Source of the DNA: Diphasiastrum complanatum
Lineage: Eukaryota > Streptophyta > Lycopodiopsida > Lycopodiales > Lycopodiaceae
Length of the DNA stretch: 64,000 nucleotides
Direction of reading: 5' to 3'
NCBI GenBank assembly: GCA_029204225.1
Contig: CM055100.1
Span: 10,204,501 to 10,268,500 of the forward strand
Shown piece after piece: positions 10,502 through 19,858 of the stretch. The number at the start of each line of letters is the position of its first letter. Position 1 is the first letter of the stretch. The position numbers and the translations under genes were made by a program. Below the pieces are notes generated by a model. The model had not been told where the DNA came from and ran no database searches. It worked only from the letters and a program-made list of their open reading frames with translations.

Positions 10502-11554
10502 CTAGTACTGAATTGCCCCACCTCCTACATTGTCCCCTAGCATTTTATCCCTACTTTCTAATTCACCAGTATCTAAACTAGAAAGGGGAAGACCAGCATT
10601 GGTCTTCGGCATCCTAAAACTGTATCGAGGACCTAAACCTTTAAGGTACATGCTTAACAATTGGTCATACTGTACATATGGAGGAGTATTTACAAAGGCA
10701 AGTGTAGGGGGTGACGGAAGTAATACTGATAAACCACATAAAAAATTGTCATTCAAAATTGATTCTACCTTTACACTAACAAAATCATCTAAATTGCTTC
10801 CAAGAACGGGAGGTGGGGAACTAATATTTACAGGTTTAGGAGGAGGAGATTTAGGAGGTGGAGATTTATTAGGAGAGGAAGATTTAGTAGGAGAAGTTAA
10901 AGATAAAGTGGGAGGAGAAGAAGGAGACCTAGGAGGAGAATGCCTAGAAAAAAATATAGTATTCAGAGGAGATGGCTTGGAAAAATCCCTCGCTTTAGAT
11001 GGAGGGTCAAGAGAACTCCTCTTCTTTGAAACACTCCCGCTCTGTATACGAATAACAAGCCGGGTTGGTTGAGATTGCTTTCGTTTTCTCCTCTCTGAAT
11101 CTTGTTTTGGAGGAGAGGAGGGAGCAGGTCTAAAGTATTCCGCAAACTTGTCATATGTGTTCCGAAGCCTGAACACAATGTTGAAATCCTTGGGCATGAT
11201 GGTCACCCTCTTGGCATGGACAGCTGCAACAATAGTATCAAAAAAAAATTTCACTTGGAAATCCTCATATGTAGTGTGCAACGCCTCAATTGTCGTTACC
11301 GTCCATCTCACATCTGTAGATAGACTTCTTGTCACCTGCCTGATGGACCTCTGTATGTGAGATCTCAAAATCAGAAGATTAATTGTCTTTGAAAGCTTTC
11401 GAATATCCTTGAGCCAGGGTGGGTCTCTTCTTCTGCCCCTTGGCCTAGGAGGAGGTGGTGGTGGATGAGGTGGTGGTTGTGGATTTCCCTGACCCGCACC
11501 TGAAATTGGTATTCCACCTAAATGCCCTCATGTTGTCTACTTGGTCCGCACCAT
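10502..11554 (-). pseudogene. Histone H3-derived ORF with long Pro/Ser-rich tail
   Basis: Starting from an ATG at 11554, the frame reads MVRTK-stop-TT-stop-GHLGG, the H3 opening MARTKQTARKSTGG with CAG changed to TAG and CGA to TGA. After a Gly/Pro linker comes a core: WLKDIRKLSKTINLLILRSH (alphaN region), then VTRSLSTDVRWTVTTIEALH (alpha1-alpha2), FFFDTIVAAVHAKRVTIMPK and DFNIVFRLR. HAKRVTIMPKD is identical to the loop2-alpha3 block of H3. The remaining ~190 codons are unlike any histone: basic, then repeated SPP/KSPPPK, then an ordered-looking end with PPYVQYDQLLSMYLKGLG. The core plus tail run 288 codons without a stop. Since both N-terminal stops are C-to-T changes, decay of a methylated copy is likely. 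Confidence 0.75.
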
Positions 11555-11711
11555 TACTGTGTGTAGTAACGGATCAACGCGCGATAATGTTGATTTCAGG
11601 ATCAAACCTCAGGTTGGACATGTCGAAGCGATATTTGAACTCAACTAATAACACCTATGAGTTTGTCTAAGTTGGTCCACACTTGTCCCTTTTCCACTTG
11701 ATTACTTCCTT
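11555..11711 (-). other. Upstream flank of the H3-like ORF
   Basis: A minus-strand frame here reads VEFKYRFDMSNLRFDPEIN, which may be the end of another exon, but I do not recognise it. No promoter element stands out. Confidence 0.3.
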
Positions 11712-13138
11712 CTAATGTTCGTGTGGCTTGAACAATTTCTCTTCAAATTTCATATTTGACATTTGATTCTTTGCATGTGTGATTGGATAAGAATCCTTTG
11801 CTTTAGCACCTCCAATTGATGGCTTATTAGGAATGTTTCTTTTTTTCCCCAGAGAGTTTGTCACTTTTTTCAATCGTGACATTCCCTTTATGTAGTCCTG
11901 CATTTGAGAGAACTATTTCCAACCTCCTAATTGCTGCTTTAGCCACTGACTCTGGTTTATGATTCCATGCTAGTAGAATATGTAGGTAAATTAGTTTTTC
12001 AATAATACAAACCTCAGCATGCAATGTGCATATGTGAACATATTTTAATGGAATTGGCATAACACTTTTCATATTTGGATCTTCAGCTTCTCGTGTTGGG
12101 CCAGTGTTTGTTGATCGTCCCAAATTCATATTGTAGCAATCCTTCATGCAATAAAGACATGGATGCTTTGATGTTGCCCCATGAGAGACATTATACATAC
12201 ATTTTAATATTTTGAAATCCCCTGCAAGGTGCCATTGAATTTGAAAACTTCCATGGTTTTCAACTGTAAATTTCTCACCCTCCAAATGTCTCTTTATAAT
12301 CTTGCCATAATTTGTTCTTGAAAATATCCATGATAGTATTTTATGGTTCTCTTTCAAGACTTGTAGAGAAACAAGTAATGCATGACATGTCAATAAAAAC
12401 TAGCAAGGTATGAATTGTTAATATAGATATTCTAAATGAAAATTGAAATGTAATGCCGCCAACCACCATATGTGATTTTCTGATTGAACACTAAACGTTC
12501 GATTATCTGTATCTGAAATTTTATTCATCAAAGTGACACTCACACGTTCCAACTTCTGACCCTTGATGATTTCAGATTCATCCAATTTTATTACAATAAT
12601 GATCTTTTCATTTACTTGATGTTCGTCTAGTTTATAGAATCGAATAATGTATTTTAGAACATTTTCAATATCAAGGAAAATATTATTGCAATCATTGTAA
12701 TTGAGCTCACCATATTTCGATTTGTATAATTCAATTATATGAAGTGGTTGAACTACTTTGAACATTCTGTCATTATAAAAATTTATAGCTAAACCGATAT
12801 GGACGCGGAAGATTAATTTCTTCACCATCACTTGGGAAAAAGCTTCTTTAACTATTCTAAAAAAAGTAGAATAAGCATTTCTGCTAATTCCAGATACATC
12901 ACATGCACCTTGTAGCATCCAAGTATGATTGAACCTTAATCGAAACAGTCTCTACAATATCATTTTTCATTTTTTTAGACCGAGCATTTTTATCATTTCC
13001 TTTGCTGACTTTCTTGGTAAAACATGGCTTAAAGATGATCCAATGCATGAACGATCTGTTAAATAGTTCATTGCCACCAAACATGATCTGCAACAAACAT
13101 ATGAAACTCAAATTATGTTTAATAAATAAATAATCCAT
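11712..13138 (-). pseudogene. Transposase-like protein of an unclassified DNA transposon
   Basis: Minus-strand pieces in order: a basic N-terminus (KGNDKNARSKKMKNDIVETV), QGACDVSGISRNAYSTFFRI, then RVHIGLAINFYNDRMFKVVQ, IIIVIKLDESEIIKGQKLER, and SDTDNRTFSVQSENHIWWLA. After a break it continues as FQIQWHLAGDFKILKCMYNV, SHGATSKHPCLYCMKDC, and a His/Cys-poor C-terminus. The acidic residues in 'IKLDESE' and 'HLAGDFK' followed by a CPYC-like motif resemble the layout of transposon-encoded RNase H-fold proteins. Stops and frame breaks occur near 12393-12418 and 11900. It sits just upstream of the H3-like ORF on the same strand. The family name is not known to me. Confidence 0.5.
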
Positions 13139-13267
13139 GTTATCAAGTGCAAATCAAACTTAAATAACATATACAAATCAAATAAACAATTCAGATGACA
13201 ACATACTTGAATGCTCGGATTCTTTTTTTCTGCGTCCTTAATAATGGAAATGACAGATATCTTGTCA
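13139..13267. other. Junction spacer
   Basis: A short AT-rich stretch separates the transposase-like sequence from the copia gag. The upper strand carries the inverted motif CATGACATGTCATG at about 13270. Confidence 0.3.
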
Positions 13268-13552
13268 TCATGACATGTCATGACCTATTTCTCTTATAAT
13301 CTCACTAGAGACATTCATTAATGAAGTGTAAAGCCATTCTAGCTCTCTTCCTATACTTTGGTATTTCAAGTTGTGCTTGAGGCTCCCCTCCTCCTCAATA
13401 CCAAGTATAAGAACTGACTCTATTCTAACCTTCCATAATGAATAATTGGAGGTACTTAGTCTTTCACTTGGTTCTAAGAGATATCCTCCTACAGGTGCCA
13501 TATTGTGAAGACTTCTTCTTATTGGACAATTATATGTTTGAGCTTGTTCCAA
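13268..13552 (-). pseudogene. Copia gag N-terminus, minus strand
   Basis: The frame reads MAPVGGYLLEPSERLSTSNY, SLWKVRIESVLILGIEEEG and later MNVSSEIIREIGHDMS, homologous to the gag start of E and F (MTSMSSYLLQPSERLSTSNY). The call of 94 codons begins before the true ATG, which is at the codon for MAPVGG near 13501. A deletion has removed the 'QDVMDIV' segment and the frame ends after REIGHDM, where foreign sequence begins. Confidence 0.7.
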
Positions 13553-14258
13553 ACAGACTTGATGTTGCTACTCTCTTTCACTATAGGAATTTTCAAGGGT
13601 GTGCTATCAATCCTATGTGAAAAACTTGCAATTGTATTTGAGATAGATCTCAAATATTCTACAAAACAAGATAATCTAGATCAGTCTCTCGAAATGGATT
13701 GAGGAGTATAGACAAATTTTGATTCTACTTTTGGCATGTGTTAGATGCTACAAAAGAAAACACTAATGATTTAAAGAAGGCTCAAAAGTGTTCAATAACT
13801 CCAAACTTTGTCTTGATCTTCAGTTTCTTGTGTTGAATAATCAAAACAATGGATTATGAATCAAGCAAAATTAGATCAAATCAAAAAGTAGTCACTCGGA
13901 TTTTGGACCTCTCCCTACCCTCTTTAAGAGCTTATAACTCTTGATAGACACATCAGATTGGCTTGAGATCAATTGCAATGGAAAGTACACTTCATAAACT
14001 TTCCATCAAGCTATAACATCAATATTTTTGGACTAATTATGAAGGAAATAAAGAGGTTTGAAAATATCTGATTTTCACACGTGCGGAATTCTAGAATTCT
14101 ATACAATATCAATTCTGATTTGAAAATCTTGTTTCTATCCCCTTTGATCCAAACACTTTTCAAGAAAAGGTAAAGAAAAGTGATAAACAGCTTTTTTGCT
14201 TGAATTGGACTCACAAATTCTTGCACAAACAGAGATAATAGCATGCAAAGCTTAATTT
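13553..14258 (-). other. 5' leader of the minus-strand copia remnant
   Basis: Non-coding sequence between gag start and primer site. It contains a CACACGTG motif at about 14077. No gene is seen. Confidence 0.5.
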
Positions 14259-14271
14259 GGCTCTGATACCA
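14259..14271 (-). other. Primer binding site, minus-strand copia remnant
   Basis: The upper strand reads GGCTCTGATACCA, the exact reverse complement of the tRNA-iMet primer site. It abuts the LTR that begins at 14272. Confidence 0.8.
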
Positions 14272-15040
14272 TGATAAGATTCCAGCAAGCTCACACGTGT
14301 GGGGAATGATCCTCAAGTGTGAATAATCTTGTTAAGCTTTGTGTTTAGAACATAAATTGATTCTAGATTTAGATCTAGTACAAGATTTTATGGCTAAATC
14401 ACAATCTGGCATGCTAAGAATCAAAGAATGACTTCTTTGAAAAAACAAGAGAGAAGAAGTACAAGAATTTAATGCATTAGCATAAGCCTCTACTCGAGGT
14501 AGAGAGAGAAAGAGAGAGCAAAATGTAGATCCAAAATGACATGAAATAGCTTCAAAGCTTGGTTCTTCATAAAAAAGTATGAGAGAGTCTACACATATTT
14601 ATGGAGTTTGGAGTAGCTCAAGGTAGAACCATCTCTCTTCAACTTTCATCCACATCTAAAAGTGAAAACTAGAGAATCAGTGACATTTGTCACTTTACAT
14701 GCATGCATTTCTACCTACTTTAACCAAGTGTCAAATTTTCAGCTAGAATTGTACAAATCATCATGCATGTGTCCAATTCACTTTGTGCATGCCTTGCATG
14801 TCACTATGGATCACTTACAACCATTGCATGTGATATGCCACGAGTTTCTACAAGCCTATTATTGACATTTCTATGTCTACATTCTATATGCAAGTTGTAT
14901 ATTACCAACTAGACTTGAAGAAACCGTGTAGCTCGAGTTTCTTCTAGGCCAAATTTGGCATTTACAATATGAACAACATATACACATAGAAAAAACTTTG
15001 TCAAAAGCCTAAAGTCAAGATAGATGATTTTTCATGTTTC
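14272..15040 (-). mobile_element. LTR (copia, family V, related to family II); outer end uncertain
   Basis: Begins TGATAAGATTCC next to the primer site. It has CTCACACGTGTGGGGAA at 14290 and a CTCGAGGTAGAGAGAGAAAG block near 14490, the same order of landmarks as family II LTRs. A family I solo LTR follows at 15041, flanked by target duplications, so the original LTR may extend beyond it. I cannot place the outer end. Confidence 0.55.
15036..15040 (+). repeat. Target site duplication, left (GTTTC)
   Basis: GTTTC directly before the solo LTR, matched by GTTTC at 15732-15736. Five bases is the usual target duplication of LTR elements. Confidence 0.85.
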
Positions 15041-15731
15041 TGTGAAAAATTGCCTACATTGGCAAATCTAGCCATGTAGAATATTGTACATTTTGTCAAT
15101 ATTGTTTGTTGGTTACTTGAATGGCCAAAGTGCCACTTGTACATACACACCTAAAGTAGGTTACCACGAGTCAAGAGGAGTGGTTGTGTCTATTTGGTAG
15201 TGATTCCTACTTTGTAAGATCTAGACCATGATTTATGATGAGATTTGTACCTACCATGCACCTACCAAGCATGACTCTTGGATCTAGGCTAGGGTTTTCA
15301 CATTAGGGCAAGAAAGTGGAGTCTACTTCCTTATTACATGCTGGATTTTCACCTAACTTTGCAAAGGAAGTGTGTTTTACTATGTATTTCCATTCTCCAT
15401 AGTGAGAAGATAGAAACTTTTTGGAGCCTCAAGGAGAAACTCGAGTTTCCTCTCATTGTATGGTGATTACTCTATTTTTCCAATGAAACCCAGCTTTGGC
15501 ACTTTGTAAACACTGTCTACAGGCCGTACTACAGCCTTATTTCCACACGTGTGGAGTTGGATTAGACTATTTGATCAATGCTTTGATTGTCTCTACTTGT
15601 TTCCTATCAAGCTGCTAAACTAGATCTTGTTTTCTGATGACTAGTTTCTGATAGATTGTTTAACAAGCATACAATCACCTTGTGGATCATTCAAAGATCC
15701 ATTTATGGTCCTTAGTACTGTACTTTTCACA
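15041..15731 (+). mobile_element. Solo LTR, family I, with 5-bp target duplication
   Basis: Starts TGTGAAAAATTGCC and ends ACTTTTCACA, and aligns along its length with the LTRs of element A, including CCGTACTACAGCCT and CCACACGTGTGG. The five bases before it (15036-15040, GTTTC) are repeated exactly after it (15732-15736). There is no primer site or interior, so this is the footprint of an element that lost its interior through recombination between its two LTRs. Confidence 0.88.
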
Positions 15732-15736
15732 GTTTC
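15732..15736 (+). repeat. Target site duplication, right (GTTTC)
   Basis: Exact repeat of the five bases at 15036-15040, on the other side of the solo LTR. Confidence 0.85.
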
Positions 15737-16435
15737 AACATATACATCCACAAATAAAGCAACAAGTTTTATTAAGCGAATCCGTATCTTTTCTTGGAGT
15801 AGACAAAATTTTATTTCATCATTGACACCAATAGCTTCCTCCAACTACATCACAACACAAAATTTCACAACATTCAAGCGCTGAGGCATGTGTTATGGGA
15901 CCATCACCAATTTTGGTAGGGGATATTGTTGGGGCTTGGTGAGACATTACCATACCATGTATACAAATCAAATTGATCTAAAGTACGAAATAAGTGTGAG
16001 AGATTTGGCACCCTGTGTGTATAACTCCAACCCAATGATCACATTGTTATTTTATTAATAGATAGCAATAAAGGAGACTTTTAGGCTATTTGTGAGAGTA
16101 AATGGTTTAGGGGCCGAAAAATGAAACTAGTGAATAAAGTGGTGTCCCACCAAAATTCAAATTCAAATAATAAGGGCATTAGAGATTTGGTCAATAGGCA
16201 TTGAGGCCAAGTGCCCAAAATCCACTATAAATAGTAGTACATTGTATCTCATTTTCATTTCAATCAAAGGAGGTGGAATCTCTATCAATTTGGCAATTGA
16301 ATATCCTTGTTTTTCCTCTTCCTCATCTCTCATATGTTTTTGCTTTTCCTCTGTCTCACCTCTCATATATGTTTTTGCTATTTTCAAATTTGTTGGATTT
16401 GCTGTTAATTGTTGGATTTGATTATTGTTGCTATT

Positions 16436-16470
<35 letters not shown>

Positions 16471-16649
16471 TAAGCTAGATCATGGAGATTTAGAGTTAGT
16501 GGATGTTAGTGTTACATCATCATTGTAGCATGCATAATATTATGAATCTAAGCTTTATTCTCATGGGAACGAACTTCCGTGATACATGAAAGAAGAAACC
16601 TCTTCACATCTTGATTGCTTTGCATGTGCTTGGAATTAGGGTTTGAGGG
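15737..16649. other. No gene recognised; includes a GA tract
   Basis: Mostly AT-rich with short frames. A (GA) run occupies 16439-16466, just before GAAAAGTAAGC. The sequence around 15900-16240 (for instance TTGGGGCTTGGTGAGACATT) looks like decayed repeat, but I cannot assign it. Confidence 0.4.
16439..16466 (+). repeat. (GA)14 microsatellite
   Basis: Uninterrupted GA dinucleotides over about 28 bases. Confidence 0.9.
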
Positions 16650-17160
16650 CGGATAAGGAAAGTCCCTACAAGGAGAGAATATAAGAATGTTAAAGGGAAG
16701 GAAATCTACCATTAGACCCAGTGTGAAATATAGGCAAATGACATAGGCTTAAAACATCCACCAGATTAAAACCATCGACAAAACAATCCTAGACAAGTCT
16801 TTCAACAAAGACAATGCGGTTTAGGCCATCTAAAGGATGGTGATACATATTAAAGTCATCCACAATAATAGAGGGGAAAGAGTTGAAAGAGAAAAGTGAT
16901 GTCCAAGATTGGCATGCAATGTGGCTAAACAAGGGATGTAAATATTTATCGCAATAGTAAAATGTTGTTTCCTTTGAAGAATTATCAAAAAGCTCCAAAC
17001 ATGAACTCATCTCAAACTATGTTTCCATGTGAAAGTTTGCAATCAATGTATTGGAAAAAGAAATGCTAGCATCTAGATTTTGAAATGGCATATGTACTTG
17101 TTCACTCCATCCTAAAGGATCATTTCTATCAACAAGTATCAATCTCATTACAGTATCTAT
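16650..17160 (-). pseudogene. LINE endonuclease remnant
   Basis: The minus strand reads VMRLILVDRNDPLGWSEQVH, HMPFQNLDASISFSNTLIAN, FHMET, a stop, then SLFSFNSFPSIIVDDFNMYH, HPLDGLNRIVFVERLV, and after another stop CFVDGFNLVDVLSLCHL. The 'PSIIVDDFN' segment followed by a 'FNLVDV' segment has the spacing of the GDFN...LVD region in the APE-type endonuclease of plant L1-like LINEs. The conserved Gly before DDFN and several other residues are lost. It ends less than 100 bp before the MED30 start codon. Confidence 0.5.
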
Positions 17161-17258
17161 TACGTATGTTGTGATCCAATTGTTTCACATAAGCAGAGAT
17201 CTTGACAATATCAGGGCTTGCATTTGGTGATAATAGAAGTTTTGATCTCTTGTTGGGC

Positions 17259-19858
17259 ATGGAAGAAGCTGCTCCTTCGTCTTTGTCAAACAAAAGCCTG
17301 TCAGATTTGGCATTAGAGGGTCAGAAGCAGCTTGAGGCTTCTGTCAATGCTGCCCACCAGATACTGGAATCCCTTCATGAAGTTCTCAACAATCCTTCTC
17401 TTTGGGTAGTCCCCTCTGCCATGCCGCAGTCTCATCTTCCTACCACAGGAGCAGATTCTAGCAGCGGGGCAAAAAATTCTGAGAGCAGAGCAGGAGGTTC
17501 TGAGGCCACAGCGGTTCTTCAGCAGCTCCCAGAACCCGGGTGGGCAGCCTTGGATGATGCCCGTCTCAGGTATAGGTCTTCGACAGCGGCACTTCGGGCT
17601 GTTCTCACTGCTATCTTCACGAATCCACAGGTGAGCAATCTTTGTCTGAGCAATGCGTTTTAGGGTTTCAGCAGATAATTGGGATTTGTGAAGAATTTGT
17701 GGCTTTTTTTGTAATGAACCATCTTGCAGATGAGGGAAGGAGAAGAGCCTGCTGCCAATTCGGAAGAAAAGAGGGATGATGAAGGTGACCTTCAGAAATT
17801 AGAGCAACGGGCATCTGAACTTCGCGAGGTAAGCTATATTGTGCTTGTTTACAGCTTTTGTCCAGTGATTTTGAGACTATCATAAATAACAGACATGGTG
17901 CTTACTTGCACGTTTTGTCCAGTAATTTGAGACTATCATAAAGAAGAGATTTGGGGCTTATTTGCAAGCTTTGTCCAGTGGTTTTGAGACTATCATAGAG
18001 AAGAGATATTAGTGCGTCTTTGCAACTTTTGTCCAATGATCTGAGACTATCATAAAGAAGAGATTTGGGGCTTACTTGCAAGTTTGTCCAGTGATTTTGA
18101 GACTATCATAGAGAACAGACCTGGTGCTTATTTCCACGTTTTGTCCAGTAATTTGAGACTATCATCAAGAAGAGATTTGGTGCTTATTTGCAAGTTTTGT
18201 CCAGTGATTTTGAGACTATCATAGAGAAGAGATATTAGTGCGTCTTTGCAACTTTTGTCCAATGATCTGAGACTATCATAAAGAAGAGATTTGGGGATTA
18301 TTTGCAAGTTTGTCCAGTGATTTTGAGACTATCATAGAGAACAGACCTGGTGCTTATTTCCACGTTTTGTCCAGTAATTTGAGACTATCATAAAGAAGAG
18401 ATTTGATGCTTATTTGCAAGTTTTGTCCAGTGATTTTGAGACTATCATAGAGAAGAGATATTAGTGCGTCTTTGCAACTTTTTTCCAATGATCTGAGACT
18501 ATCATAAAGAAGAGATTTGGTGATTATTTGCAAGTTTGTCCAGTGATTTTGAGACTATCATAGAGAACAGACCTGGTGCTTATTTCCACGTTTTGTCCAG
18601 TAATTTGAGACTATCATAAAGAAGAGATTTGATGCTTATTTGCAAGTTTTGTCCAGTGATTTTGAGACTATCATAGAGAAGAGATATTAGTGCGTCTTTG
18701 CAACTTTTTTCCAATGATCTGAGACTATCATAAAGAAGAGATTTGGTGATTATTTGCAAGTTTTGTCCAGTGATTTGAGACTATCATAGAGAACAGACCT
18801 GGTGCTTATTTCCACGTTTTGTCCAGTAATTTGAGACTATCATAAAGAAGAGATTTGGTGCTTATTTGCAAGTTTTGTCCAGTGATTTTGAGACTATCAT
18901 AGAGAAGAGATATTAGTGCGTATTTGCAATTTTTGTCCAATGATTTGAGACTATCACAAAGAAGAGATTTGGTGCTTATTTGCACCTAGTGTCCAGTGAT
19001 TTGAGACTATCATAGAGCAGAGATTTTGGTGCTTATTTGCAACTTTTGTCCAATGATTTGAGACTATCATAAAGAAGATATTCGTGCTTATTTGCAACTT
19101 GTGTCCAGTGACTCGAGACTATAAAAAAGCAGATATTCTGGTGCTTATTTGCAACTTTTGTTCAGTGATTTGAAACTATAAAAAAAGAAGAGATTCTGGT
19201 GCCTATTTGCACCTTTTGTCCAGTGATTTGAAGAAGAGGTGCTGGTGGTTATTTGCAACTTTTGTCCAGTGATTTGAAACTATAAAAAAGAAGAGATTCT
19301 GGTGCTTATTTGCAACTTTTGTCCAGTGATTTGATGCTATAAAAAAGCAGAGATTCTGGTGCTTATTTGCAACTTTTGTCCAGTAATTTGAAACTATAAA
19401 AAAGAAGAGATTCTGGTGCTTATTTGCAACTTTTGTTCATTGATTTGAGACTACAATAAAGAAGAGATTTGTGCGTTTTATGGACAAATTTACATCCATT
19501 TTTTCCCTTGGTGGTTTTGTTTGATAACCGTGGAATGCATTAGATATTGCAAAGTTTATGTCTCTCCCAACTCCCAAGCTTAAAAAAATAGAGTTTTGTA
19601 TCTATTGCATATCTACATAGTACATATTTGACTCAATCGTGTACACGGGGCTTTTGATGTATGGGGATTGTTGGGTTAAATTGACACATTTTTTTGGTCT
19701 TATTTTGTATTTTGAATAATTGTTATTGATTATAGTTTTTGATTTTTACTATTTGTATGCAGGAAGTGACTAGGAAAAATCTGGTGGTGAAGAAACTAAT
19801 CGAACAATTCAGAGAACTTATTACTGATCTATCTATGTGGCAAAGTACTAACTTGTGA
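17259..19858 (+). CDS. MED30: Mediator complex subunit 30 (three exons)
   Basis: Exons 17259-17630, 17730-17828 and 19763-19858 join in phase 0 to give 188 codons, close to the ~190 residues of plant MED30. Both introns are GT-AG (CACAG|GTGAGC ... TTGCAG|ATG; GCGAG|GTAAGC ... TGCAG|GAAG). The N-terminus has the MED30 signature LALEGQKQLEASVNAAHQIL followed by NNPSLW. A Ser/Gly-rich linker follows, and the C-terminus reads KKLIEQFRELITDLSMWQS, matching the plant ending 'LIDQLRELITDISTW'. MED30 belongs to the head region of Mediator, which links transcription factors to RNA polymerase II in the nucleus. I chose ATG 17259 rather than 17202 because homology begins there and MEEAAP is a typical acidic start. 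The reading frame looks functional. Intron 2 is bloated by a minisatellite. Confidence 0.88.
17841..19480 (+). repeat. 57-bp minisatellite filling MED30 intron 2, with 226-bp higher-order units
   Basis: The unit is about 57 bp, built on TTTGAGACTATCATA, GAAGAGATTTGGTGCTTATT and TGCAAGTTTTGTCCAGTGAT. Roughly 28 copies run from 12 bp after the splice donor to about 280 bp before the acceptor. In the first part four variant units repeat as a block: the TTTCCACG-type unit recurs at 18131, 18357, 18583 and 18809, exactly 226 bp apart, with a related one at 17906. After about 18880 units diverge and lose that order (AAACTATAAAAAAG variants). Confidence 0.92.

Noticed and set aside
10530-11072. Plus-strand Gly-rich 180-codon frame
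   Set aside because: It is the antisense of the Pro/Ser-rich tail of the H3-like ORF; Gly runs mirror Pro runs.
13265-13280. CATGACATGTCATG palindrome as a transposon end
   Set aside because: Isolated short palindrome at a junction, no partner found.
17202-17258. Upstream ATG at 17202 as MED30 start
   Set aside because: The 19 extra residues (MTISGLAFGDNRSFDLLLG) have no counterpart in MED30 and lie next to LINE-derived sequence; ATG 17259 fits the family start.
17841-19480. Could the regularly spaced 57-bp units be a CRISPR array?
   Set aside because: Units are contiguous with no unique spacers, they lie in a plant intron, and no cas gene is present.
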